A stretch of DNA of 6,245 nucleotides from Gammaproteobacteria bacterium (GTDB lineage: Bacteria; Pseudomonadota; Gammaproteobacteria; Granulosicoccales; Granulosicoccaceae): assembly GCA_020444765.1 (NCBI GenBank), contig JAGRHW010000215.1, forward strand, positions 1 to 6,245, given 5' to 3'. Positions 1-4,848 of the stretch are shown here, piece by piece. How positions within the stretch are numbered: the first letter of the stretch is position 1; every line of letters starts with the position of its first letter. The notes under the pieces were generated by a model. That model did not search any database and was not told where the DNA came from. It saw only the letters and a program-made list of their open reading frames with translations. Made by a program: the position numbers and the translations under genes.

Positions 1-441
1 CTTGACCGGCGAAAACAGGCCGGGCTGGGCAAAGGACGCGCGCATCGCCTTCAACAGAGAGCCTTTCTTGATCCAGACTTCCCGACCGCTGTCCAGTTCG
101 GTCGCTACGGCGGTGAATTTCAGCGGCAGCTCTTCGATCTGATAATCGCTGAAACGGTCCTGCAGATGCTTGATAACGCGTTCTCCACCGATCAACCCGC
201 CACCGCCCAATGATATGTCCATCAGCGTGACGAGGTCTTTCCAGCTTAGCGATTCCGTCCATTCGCGAAGCTGCTCCAACTGGCCGCAAGCGTAGGCGCC
301 GCCGACCAGCGAGCCTATTGATGAACCGCAAACGACTTCCGGCCGGATACCGTTTTCCAGCAAGGCTTCGAGAACGCCGATGTGCGCCCAGCCTCTGGCT
401 CCGCCACTGCCCAATGCAATGGCTACTCCGGATTTGTTCAT
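1..441 (-). CDS. Patatin-like phospholipase, RssA/YchK type (5' part, cut by window edge)
   Basis: Reading the minus strand from the ATG at 441-439 gives 147 uninterrupted codons to the window edge. The start MNKSGVAIALGSGGARGWAH carries the glycine-rich oxyanion-hole motif of patatins (GSGGARG, residues 11-17). CGSSIGS follows, with the nucleophile-elbow GxSxG at residues 39-43 and Ser41 as the predicted catalytic serine. A region ASFAQPGLFSPV (about 135-146) matches the usual 'AS.A.PG.F.PV' block of the family. The partner Asp (DG[GA] motif) would lie beyond the edge, so the dyad cannot be checked. Family members of this type are about 300 residues, so roughly half is visible. Patatins hydrolyse acyl esters of lipids; the RssA branch is cytoplasmic, with no signal peptide, and none is seen here. 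It is transcribed divergently from the TonB receptor. A weak AGG precedes the start at short spacing. Family assignment is firm; substrate and physiological role are unknown. Confidence 0.93.
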   Translation of the reverse strand, partial: MNKSGVAIALGSGGARGWAHIGVLEALLENGIRPEVVCGSSIGSLVGGAYACGQLEQLREWTESLSWKDLVTLMDISLGGGGLIGGERVIKHLQDRFSDYQIEELPLKFTAVATELDSGREVWIKKGSLLKAMRASFAQPGLFSPVK

Positions 442-646
442 GGCCTGTTTCCGTGTTCGATGGAGCGGTCATGTTATACCGCCTTTCCGGTTCTGTCAGT
501 ACGTGCGGCCGGTGGAGCGGCATGCCGTAACTGCTCCATACGGCTACAATAAAAGGTTCGGCAGCGGCGTTGCGAAACCCGATAATAACTCTGCCATGAA
601 TGAAGTTCAGGCTATCGCCCCGACGTACAACGATAAAACCACCAAG
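442..646. other. Divergent intergenic region between patatin and TonB receptor
   Basis: This 205-base region has no convincing gene. It must hold promoters for both directions. Toward the patatin, a TATAAC box (minus strand, 478-473) lies 15 bases from CTGACA (499-494); this spacing is short. Toward the receptor, TACAAT (544-549) and GATAAT (581-586) are possible -10 boxes without good -35 partners. A near-repeat TGGAGCGG(T)CATG occurs at 462-474 and 513-524. The second copy overlaps a 10-base palindrome CGGCATGCCG (518-527) and is framed by GGAGC/GCTCC (514-518/533-537). These may be regulator sites, but that is inference. Confidence 0.5.
473..499 (-). promoter_or_regulatory. Possible sigma70-type promoter for the patatin gene
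   Basis: On the minus strand, CTGACA (499-494, five of six against TTGACA) is followed after 15 bases by TATAAC (478-473, five of six against TATAAT), about 30 bases upstream of the patatin ATG. Both boxes are good, but the spacer is two bases shorter than the optimum, so the call is tentative. Confidence 0.35.
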
Positions 647-2698
647 ATGATTATTCAGACTGATTACTGCCGTTTGTTCATTGATAGCCGGGTCATGCCG
701 GTGTTATTCGCCCTGGCAATGACGCCGCCGTTGCTGGCGCAAACCGGCGATAGTGCAGAGGCGATCGAGCTGCAGGGAATTATTGTCGAACAACAGGGCG
801 AGGAGCCCTTGCCGGAGTTACCCCTCGGCACGGGTATCAGCGGTGAAACGCTAAGAAGAATTCCAGGTGCGGGCGGTGACCCGCTGCGCGGTTTGCAGAG
901 TTTGCCGGGATTGAATTTCGCTGATGATTCGGAAGCGGAGCCCGCGGTTCGTGGTTCACGGCCGGGGGACAATTATGTGCAGGCGGATTTTCTGCCGGTC
1001 GGCTACCTGTTTCATGCCGGCGGTGTAATCAGTGTTTTCAATGCTGATTTGATAGAGGCGTTCAATATCTACCCGTCAGCTTACGGGCCGGAGTTTTCGG
1101 GCTTTACGGGTGCGGCCATTGATGTGCAGCTGCGCGACCCGAAAACGGATCGCCTGCACACCACATTCGATGCGAGTTTTTTGCAGGCCGGGCTGTTGGT
1201 CGAGGGGCCGGTTGCGGACGGGCAATCGTTTTATCTTGCAGGACGCATGAGTTACCTGGATTTGCTGGTCGCTGATCAACTGGATGAAGAAGACGGTATC
1301 ACCTTCGAACAGTTTCCAAAATACACCGACTACCAGGGCAAATATGTCTGGAAGCTGGCCGAGGATTCCACTCTGAGGCTGCAACTGAACGGTGCCACCG
1401 ACAAGCAGGAAATCACCGTCGATGAAGACTCCGAGGAAATCGACAATGATCCGATTTTTGCCGGCCGTATCTACGACTCAAGAAATTTCAATGAACAGGG
1501 TCTGGTCTGGGAGCAGCGGGCAGGACGCGGGATAAGCATCAAGTCCGCACTGGCGCATAGCAATTTTTCGGGGCAGGCTCAGGCTGGTGGCGCAGGCCAG
1601 GCGGATATTGAAACCGAGGGCTGGTCGCTGAAGAGTCATGCAAGGCTTCCGCTTAATGAACGACACGAGATTGGCCTGGGTGGGCGGCTTTCGCGCCTGA
1701 ATGCGGATTTGGATATCGCGTTCAATGCGCCTGCCTGCACCGAGTTCGAGCCCGATTGCTCGTTTACCGATGCTGAACGGCTCACGACGACGCAGTCACT
1801 GACGATCAATTCGGCGGAGCTGTTCATCAAGGATAACTGGTATGCAAGCGATCGTCTGACCTTGTTTCCGTCGCTGGTCTGGCAGTCCGAGGATTATCTG
1901 AACAAGCAGTTCCTTGAGCCGCGTTTTTCCCTGGAATACAGCTTTTCAGACGACCTGATCCTGAGTGCCGGAACCGGTTTGTATCACCAGATGCCGGAGT
2001 TCGAGCAGGTGGATGAAGTTTTCGGTAATCCCGAGCTGGACTACATCGAATCATTGCACGGCGTGATCGGCATCCAGAAGTTTCTGGACGACGGTTGGGA
2101 AATCAAAACCGAGCTGTATTACAAGAAGCTGGATAAGCTGGTAACCGGAAGCGACGCAAGTCGCTACAGCAATGACGGCAAGGGGTATGCCTACGGTGTC
2201 GACGTGCTGGTCAGGAAAGATGCATCGGAGAAATTATCCGGCTGGTTGTCCTTGTCTTTATCCAAGGCAAGGCGGGAGCACAAGCTGACTGGCGATTCAT
2301 TTGCGTTCGATTATGATCAGCCCGTTAATGCAACCTTAGTAGGAAAGTACCGGTTTTCCCGTAAATGGTCACTTGGCGGAAAGCTCTGGATGCATAGCGG
2401 CGCGCCTTATACGCCAGTCATCGGTGCAACGCCGGATGAGCAAATCAGCGGCCTCTATAATCCGCAATATGCCGAGGTCAACAGCAAACGCTTGCCGCTA
2501 TACAGCCGGTTGGACATGCGGGTCGACCGCACCTTCAGGCGGGTCGGTCACAAACAGATCAGTGCGTACCTCGAAGTGCTGAATCTCCTGGATGCCAGAA
2601 ATGTATCGGGTTACGACTACAACGGTGATTACAGCGAGCGAAAAAAGGTGTCACAACTGCCACGTATTATTGCGCTAGGCATCAGGGCTGAATTTTAA
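647..2698 (+). CDS. TonB-dependent outer-membrane receptor
   Basis: The reading frame encodes about 683 residues ending in ALGIRAEF, the terminal-Phe beta-strand recognised by the BAM complex. An N-terminal signal is followed by a plug domain (about residues 58-165). The plug contains GGDPLRGLQSLPGLN, AEPAVRGSRPGDN (the conserved VRGS plug motif) and an Asp-Pro-rich exit near 160-166 (DVQLRDP). The 22-strand-type barrel follows, with alternating aromatic strands such as GWEIKTELYYKKLDKLV near 483-499. IELQGIIVE near residue 40 could act as the Ton box. The open frame extends upstream to an ATG at 380, but that would overlap the patatin gene and bury the signal peptide. The ATG at 647 puts the hydrophobic core (VMPVLFALAMTPPLLA, about 16-31) in place; ATG 596 and ATG 695 are alternatives, and none has a clear Shine-Dalgarno. 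Two cysteines (363, 371) close a short predicted loop, and an acidic stretch (about 258-268) may be extracellular. The ligand is unknown; siderophore, vitamin or glycan uptake are all possible. Confidence 0.92.
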   Translation: MIIQTDYCRLFIDSRVMPVLFALAMTPPLLAQTGDSAEAIELQGIIVEQQGEEPLPELPLGTGISGETLRRIPGAGGDPLRGLQSLPGLNFADDSEAEPAVRGSRPGDNYVQADFLPVGYLFHAGGVISVFNADLIEAFNIYPSAYGPEFSGFTGAAIDVQLRDPKTDRLHTTFDASFLQAGLLVEGPVADGQSFYLAGRMSYLDLLVADQLDEEDGITFEQFPKYTDYQGKYVWKLAEDSTLRLQLNGATDKQEITVDEDSEEIDNDPIFAGRIYDSRNFNEQGLVWEQRAGRGISIKSALAHSNFSGQAQAGGAGQADIETEGWSLKSHARLPLNERHEIGLGGRLSRLNADLDIAFNAPACTEFEPDCSFTDAERLTTTQSLTINSAELFIKDNWYASDRLTLFPSLVWQSEDYLNKQFLEPRFSLEYSFSDDLILSAGTGLYHQMPEFEQVDEVFGNPELDYIESLHGVIGIQKFLDDGWEIKTELYYKKLDKLVTGSDASRYSNDGKGYAYGVDVLVRKDASEKLSGWLSLSLSKARREHKLTGDSFAFDYDQPVNATLVGKYRFSRKWSLGGKLWMHSGAPYTPVIGATPDEQISGLYNPQYAEVNSKRLPLYSRLDMRVDRTFRRVGHKQISAYLEVLNLLDARNVSGYDYNGDYSERKKVSQLPRIIALGIRAEF

Positions 2699-2776
2699 CG
2701 AGGGCGTCATGCCGTCTTCTCTGAACAACTGGTTTTGACTTTTTCTGATGCCGGCCGTGCCATGAGGGGCATGATT

Positions 2777-2878
2777 ATGGGTATCCCGGGCGCGTATTAC
2801 CAGCTTGTATATAAACGGCTATTTATTGTTTTTTGGGTTGTGTTACATTTACAACAAAAGCGGCGATATGTGTTGTAG
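2777..2878 (+). CDS. Possible 33-residue membrane peptide (unconfirmed small ORF)
   Basis: An ATG at 2777 is preceded by AGGGG (2765-2769) at a 7-base spacing, a good ribosome-binding arrangement, and opens 33 codons to a TAG at 2876. The peptide begins MGIPGAYYQLVYKR, continues with a short hydrophobic core (LFIVFWVVLHL) and ends with a basic QQKRRYVL. The pattern of positive charges on both sides of a hydrophobic segment would fit a small membrane-associated peptide. No family is recognised, the hydrophobic segment is shorter than a normal transmembrane helix, and an ORF of this length can easily arise by chance. In-frame ATGs also occur at 2762 and 2771. Treat as a candidate only. Confidence 0.18.
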   Translation: MGIPGAYYQLVYKRLFIVFWVVLHLQQKRRYVL

Positions 2879-2923
2879 AAATCACACAGTAAACTTTTGT
2901 TTCATAGTGATGGATATCACCGG

Positions 2924-3005
2924 GACTAGCAGTATACCTGTCGTTATGCCGGTTAATTGACGGTATAATATTTAGGTAATGCAGTTTGTTTTTTTGCTGC
3001 TAGTC
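2924..3005. repeat. 9-base perfect inverted repeat flanking a TATAAT box
   Basis: GACTAGCAG at 2924-2932 and its exact complement CTGCTAGTC at 2997-3005 frame 64 bases that contain TATAAT (2964-2969). The centre-to-centre distance is 73 bases, about seven helical turns. The inner end of the pairing could extend by a G-T and an A-T pair. The arms could be operator half-sites for a regulator that loops DNA, or stem arms if transcription starts further upstream. Confidence 0.5.
2941..2969 (+). promoter_or_regulatory. Candidate promoter of the first small secreted protein gene
   Basis: A perfect -10 hexamer TATAAT lies at 2964-2969, with a weak -35 (TCGTTA, 2941-2946, three of six) at 17-base spacing. 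A start near 2976 would leave an untranslated leader of nearly 100 bases before the ATG at 3073. The poor -35 suggests an activator-dependent promoter if it is real. Confidence 0.4.
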
Positions 3006-3058
3006 TTAAAACTCAGGCAAAAATTGTGAGGGATATCGTGCGTCACACGTTCCGTACC

Positions 3059-3064
3059 AGGGGG
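3059..3064 (+). promoter_or_regulatory. Strong ribosome-binding site for the 3073 gene
   Basis: AGGGGG sits 8 bases before the ATG at 3073. This fixes the start of the small secreted protein and shows that the short ORF is set up for translation. Confidence 0.7.
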
Positions 3065-3072
3065 CTTAACTG

Positions 3073-3393
3073 ATGGAAGTACGCCAGCTTCTGACTGTCG
3101 CTATATTTATGTTGGCAGCAGTTGTCATGAAGAGTGCGCTGCCTGAGTCTCTTCAGAGTCATGACCAGGGCGGTGGCCAGCAGGCCGTCAATTACCAGCA
3201 GACCGTGGCACTGGTGCCGGCTAATGTTTTCCAGGATATGAGCTTATCGCAGCTTCCGTCTTCGGTCAGCCAGGTGGCGTCGGCCGATACTGCGGCTGAG
3301 GCGGGTAATCCCGTTCCCATACCAGGTTCTATGATCGCATTGGTTGTCGCGGCGCTCAGCCTTGTTTCAGTTGCCCGGCGAACCACGAATTGA
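3073..3393 (+). CDS. Small secreted protein with PEP-CTERM-like exosortase tail
   Basis: This 106-residue protein starts at an ATG with a strong Shine-Dalgarno. It has an N-terminal hydrophobic export segment (LLTVAIFMLAAVVM, about 6-19). The polar middle (about 25-78) is rich in Gln, Ser, Ala and Asp and has no recognisable domain. The C-terminal end is tripartite: VPIPGS (81-86), a hydrophobic stretch (about 87-100) and a basic end ARRTTN. That architecture matches PEP-CTERM sorting signals (VPEP-helix-RR), with Ile in place of the usual Glu. Such tails are known to be recognised and cleaved by an inner-membrane exosortase, which sends the protein to the cell surface or exopolysaccharide matrix. 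The OPX export gene downstream supports this context. No exosortase is in the window, and the motif is a variant, so the protein could simply be an inner-membrane protein with two helices. The function of the body is unknown; it contains no cysteine. Confidence 0.75.
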   Translation: MEVRQLLTVAIFMLAAVVMKSALPESLQSHDQGGGQQAVNYQQTVALVPANVFQDMSLSQLPSSVSQVASADTAAEAGNPVPIPGSMIALVVAALSLVSVARRTTN

Positions 3394-3673
3394 TTGAGAG
3401 ACCTCCTCCCTTGCGGGAGGCTTCCTGAGGATTTGGCCGAACGGGTCCTCGGTATGTTTTACTGGTATTTTCTTCCTTGCCTCCTGTGCTATCGCAGTCG
3501 ATAAAGTCGCGCAGGAGTGTGCCGCTGTATACGGGTAATAAACAGACATTTCGTCCCTGCAGCGATACCACATCTTTACTGTTTTGTATTAACTCCTTTT
3601 CAGGTTCGCAGTTTAAAGTGAGGTACTGGTAGTCCACAGGGCGCCGATAAAACACTTGATACGGAACATTTTG
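3394..3673. other. Hairpin-rich spacer between the two small secreted-protein genes
   Basis: These 280 bases carry stop codons in all plus-strand frames and no recognisable gene. Three inverted repeats follow one another: CCTCCC/GGGAGG (3405-3420), GAGGA/TCCTC (3427-3431/3446-3450) and CTCCTG/CAGGAG (3481-3486/3512-3517), the last enclosing an ATCG/CGAT pair. The second half (3520-3673) is plainer; I see no clear promoter in it, although the downstream gene must be reached either by read-through or by a promoter here. An untranslated regulatory RNA is possible but unproven. Confidence 0.5.
3405..3420 (+). terminator. Hairpin just after the first small gene, possible weak terminator
   Basis: CCTCCC (3405-3410) pairs perfectly with GGGAGG (3415-3420) around a TTGC tetraloop, 12 bases after the stop of the small secreted protein gene. 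The next bases (CTTCCTGAGG) are not a T-run, so this may be an mRNA-stabilising 3' hairpin or an inefficient terminator that permits read-through. Confidence 0.4.
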
Positions 3674-3988
3674 ATGCCGCTTTTCCCTGTTCGATTCGTG
3701 CTGCTGGCTTTCCTGCTTTGGTTTTTCGGCGCGGTGGTGGGAGTCGCTTTTGCGGATCAAGCGGCTAAGGGGGGCGATAGTACAGGGCAGACTCCGCCCG
3801 TGACGGTAGAAGCCGCCGAATTACCGGAGGAGCAGGAAATAACCCGACTGGCGATGCATGATCCGGAAAGTCTTCGTCCGACCGAAAAGACTGTTATAGA
3901 AGAGCATGCTCCCATCCTGGTTGTGCCCTTGGTGCTGGTTGTGCTGGCGCTGGTTGCGGTATCGCGCCGTAAAGAACAGGAAAAGTAA
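3674..3988 (+). CDS. Second small secreted protein with C-terminal helix and basic tail
   Basis: From the ATG at 3674 (GGA at 3663-3665, 8-base spacing) the product has 104 residues; an in-frame TTG at 3656 would add six. A clear signal peptide (FVLLAFLLWFFGAVVGVAFA, about 8-27) ends in AFA before DQAAKGG. The middle (28-78) is polar and Glu-rich (AAELPEEQEITRLAMHDPES) and matches no domain I know. The C-terminus has a hydrophobic helix (ILVVPLVLVVLALVAV, 81-96) followed by SRRKEQEK. The layout mirrors the 106-residue protein upstream, but there is no P-x-P motif before the helix; the closest element is HAP at 78-80. It is therefore either an atypical exosortase-type substrate or a bitopic inner-membrane protein whose periplasmic domain is about 50 residues. 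It lies 239 bases upstream of the OPX gene on the same strand. No homologue is recognised; its role in polysaccharide export is inferred from position only. Confidence 0.7.
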   Translation: MPLFPVRFVLLAFLLWFFGAVVGVAFADQAAKGGDSTGQTPPVTVEAAELPEEQEITRLAMHDPESLRPTEKTVIEEHAPILVVPLVLVVLALVAVSRRKEQEK

Positions 3989-3992
3989 AAAA

Positions 3993-4024
3993 CTGGTTGT
4001 ATCCAGACCACAACAACCGGTCTG
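3993..4024 (+). repeat. Two overlapping, mutually exclusive hairpins after the second small gene
   Basis: CTGGTTGT (3993-4000) can pair with ACAACCGG (4013-4020), with one G-U. CAGACC (4004-4009) can pair perfectly with GGTCTG (4019-4024). The two stems compete for the same GG. No T-run follows, so this is not a standard intrinsic terminator. Confidence 0.45.
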
Positions 4025-4080
4025 ATAAGTAACCTCGACGCGGGGAGCATCTGTTGTCAGAAGGTTTCCTTTCTGTCAGA

Positions 4081-4096
4081 TGGCCTGCCTGTCGCA
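4081..4096 (+). promoter_or_regulatory. Candidate sigma54 (-24/-12) promoter for the OPX gene
   Basis: TGGCCTGCCTGTCGCA has the invariant GG and GC dinucleotides separated by exactly 10 bases and matches most of the consensus TGGCACG-N4-TTGCW, departing at three positions. Regulation of exosortase-associated loci through sigma54 (PrsK/PrsR-type systems) is known in some bacteria, which makes the match worth noting. It lies about 130 bases before the ATG. A chance match cannot be excluded. Confidence 0.3.
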
Positions 4097-4116
4097 GTCT
4101 TGAAAAAAAACTGCGA
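4092..4116. repeat. 7-base perfect inverted repeat around an A-tract
   Basis: TCGCAGT (4092-4098) and ACTGCGA (4110-4116) are exact complements around an 11-base loop that includes eight consecutive A residues. It overlaps the -12 end of the sigma54-like element, so it could be a regulator site or a DNA-bending element. Confidence 0.45.
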
Positions 4117-4142
4117 ATGATTCTGAATATTCCCTTCAACTA

Positions 4143-4151
4143 TGTGATAAT
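4143..4151 (+). promoter_or_regulatory. Extended -10 promoter element upstream of the OPX gene
   Basis: TGTGATAAT combines a TG extension with GATAAT (five of six against TATAAT). The best -35 at about 17 bases (CTGAAT, 4123-4128) is half-matched. A start near 4158 would give a 70-base leader before the OPX ATG. Confidence 0.35.
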
Positions 4152-4212
4152 GCAGGCTAATTTTAAATGTCTATACTACGGCAACACACAGGTTCTTTCG
4201 AATCCGCACATT

Positions 4213-4217
4213 AGGAG
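4213..4217 (+). promoter_or_regulatory. Ribosome-binding site of the OPX gene
   Basis: AGGAG lies 10 bases before the ATG at 4228. It supports that start even though the resulting signal peptide has an unusually long n-region. Confidence 0.65.
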
Positions 4218-4227
4218 TTGATTTCAA

Positions 4228-4848
4228 ATGCCCAGAACAACAAGCAGTCATCATTCTGCGGAAATTCCGGTAGAAAAGAGCGTATCAGCACGGACCGGTC
4301 TTATCGCTGTGTTGCTGGTCATGCTGATGACTTTTCAGCAAGCGATGGCGCAACAGCTGGGTGGTGTCGAGTATCAGATCGGGCCTGAAGACGTCCTGCA
4401 TATTTCGGTCTGGAAAGAGCCGGATCTGGACAGAGAAGTGCTGGTGCGGCCGGATGGTGGCATCTCGTTTCCGCTGGTTGGCGATATTCAGGTGTCGGGC
4501 CGCACACCGCTGGAGATCCAGAATGAAATCAAATCCCGGCTGGATCGTTTCATACCGGATGCGGAAGTTACCGTTTCGGTAACCAAGATTTCCGGCTACA
4601 CCATCTTTGTGGTTGGTGAAGTGAAAACACCCGGTCAGTTTACCCTTGGGCGGTATGTCGATGTAGTGCAGGCACTGACCCTGGCAGGAAGTCTTACGCC
4701 TTATGCCAATGGGGACAATATAAAAATCCTGCGTCGGGTTGCCGGTCAGGAAAAAGTCTTCAAGTTCGACTATGGTGATATCAAAAGCGGCAAGAACCTC
4801 AAGCAGAATATTATTTTGCAAAGTGGCGACGTCGTCGTTGTCCCCTGA
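4228..4848 (+). CDS. Short OPX-family polysaccharide export protein (Poly_export + SLBB)
   Basis: This 206-residue protein belongs to the Wza/GumB/EpsE family of periplasmic proteins that guide capsular or exopolysaccharide to the outer membrane. A long n-region (1-22) and a hydrophobic core (LIAVLLVMLMTF, 25-36) end in AMA|QQ (39-41). The Poly_export domain follows (about 47-119), with the hallmark YQIGPEDVLHISVWKEPDL and VRPDGGISFPLVGDIQVSG. A single SLBB domain comes next (about 124-175; FVVGEVKTPGQFTLG, ALTLAGSLTPYA), and the end is LQSGDVVVVP. There is no cysteine anywhere, so it is not a lipoprotein, and there is no C-terminal amphipathic helix like that of Wza (about 360-380 residues with further repeats). 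It therefore falls in the short OPX class that needs a separate beta-barrel for the outer-membrane step, and such a barrel is encoded next. The closest named groups are the EpsE-type proteins of exosortase-associated loci; that exact subfamily is inferred. Confidence 0.93.
   Translation: MPRTTSSHHSAEIPVEKSVSARTGLIAVLLVMLMTFQQAMAQQLGGVEYQIGPEDVLHISVWKEPDLDREVLVRPDGGISFPLVGDIQVSGRTPLEIQNEIKSRLDRFIPDAEVTVSVTKISGYTIFVVGEVKTPGQFTLGRYVDVVQALTLAGSLTPYANGDNIKILRRVAGQEKVFKFDYGDIKSGKNLKQNIILQSGDVVVVP

Larger units (their letters stand above)
2699..3072. other. AT-rich intergenic region upstream of the first small secreted protein
   Basis: This 374-base stretch lacks a recognisable gene. After the receptor stop there is only a weak ATGCC/GGCAT hairpin (2748-2772 area) and no clear intrinsic terminator. 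It holds a 7-base inverted repeat TACAACA/TGTTGTA (2850-2856/2871-2877), preceded by an extra GTTGT arm (2837-2841) that could pair with the same ACAAC. There is also a GTGAT/ATCAC repeat (2907-2920), a perfect TATAAT (2964-2969) and a T7 run (2989-2995). A 9-base inverted repeat flanks the TATAAT. Two tiny possible ORFs (2777-2878 and 3038-3073) are discussed separately. The density of symmetric elements suggests regulation of the downstream gene. Confidence 0.6.
3989..4227. other. Regulatory spacer upstream of the OPX gene
   Basis: No gene is seen in these 239 bases. From left to right they hold two overlapping hairpins (3993-4024), a GG-N10-GC sigma54-like element (4081-4096), a 7-base perfect inverted repeat around an A8 run (4092-4116), an extended -10 (4143-4151), a TCTATACTA box (4170-4178) and the OPX ribosome-binding site (4213-4217). 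The region looks like a composite promoter region and suggests the OPX gene can be transcribed independently of the small genes. Confidence 0.55.

Noticed and set aside
318..530. 70-codon plus-strand frame opposite the patatin gene
   Set aside because: It is antisense to a confidently assigned gene, has Arg-rich out-of-frame composition and matches no family.
380..646. N-terminal extension of the TonB receptor frame to an ATG at 380
   Set aside because: It would overlap the patatin start region on the other strand and place about 90 extra residues before the signal peptide; the composition of that stretch is not protein-like.
2869..2886. CRP-like site TGTGT-N8-TCACA
   Set aside because: The half-sites are 8 bases apart instead of 6 and the left half is imperfect, so it does not fit the CRP/FNR geometry.
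2957..2969. TTGACG directly before TATAAT as a -35/-10 pair
   Set aside because: The two hexamers are separated by a single base; the spacing excludes use as a sigma70 promoter pair.
3461..3480. TGG...TTGC pair resembling a sigma54 promoter
   Set aside because: GG and GC are 13 bases apart rather than 10, which sigma54 does not tolerate.
3454..3504. 16-codon ORF (MFYWYFLPCLL...) in the spacer
   Set aside because: It has no Shine-Dalgarno and is very short, and it overlaps the arms of an inverted repeat; it is likely chance.
3356..3760. 134-codon minus-strand frame across the hairpin-rich spacer
   Set aside because: It overlaps the ends of both small secreted-protein genes, has low-complexity polar composition, no domain and no good ribosome-binding site. 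It is probably a chance opening.
4285..4821. 178-codon minus-strand frame inside the OPX gene
   Set aside because: It lies wholly antisense to a clear Poly_export/SLBB protein and has no recognisable motif.
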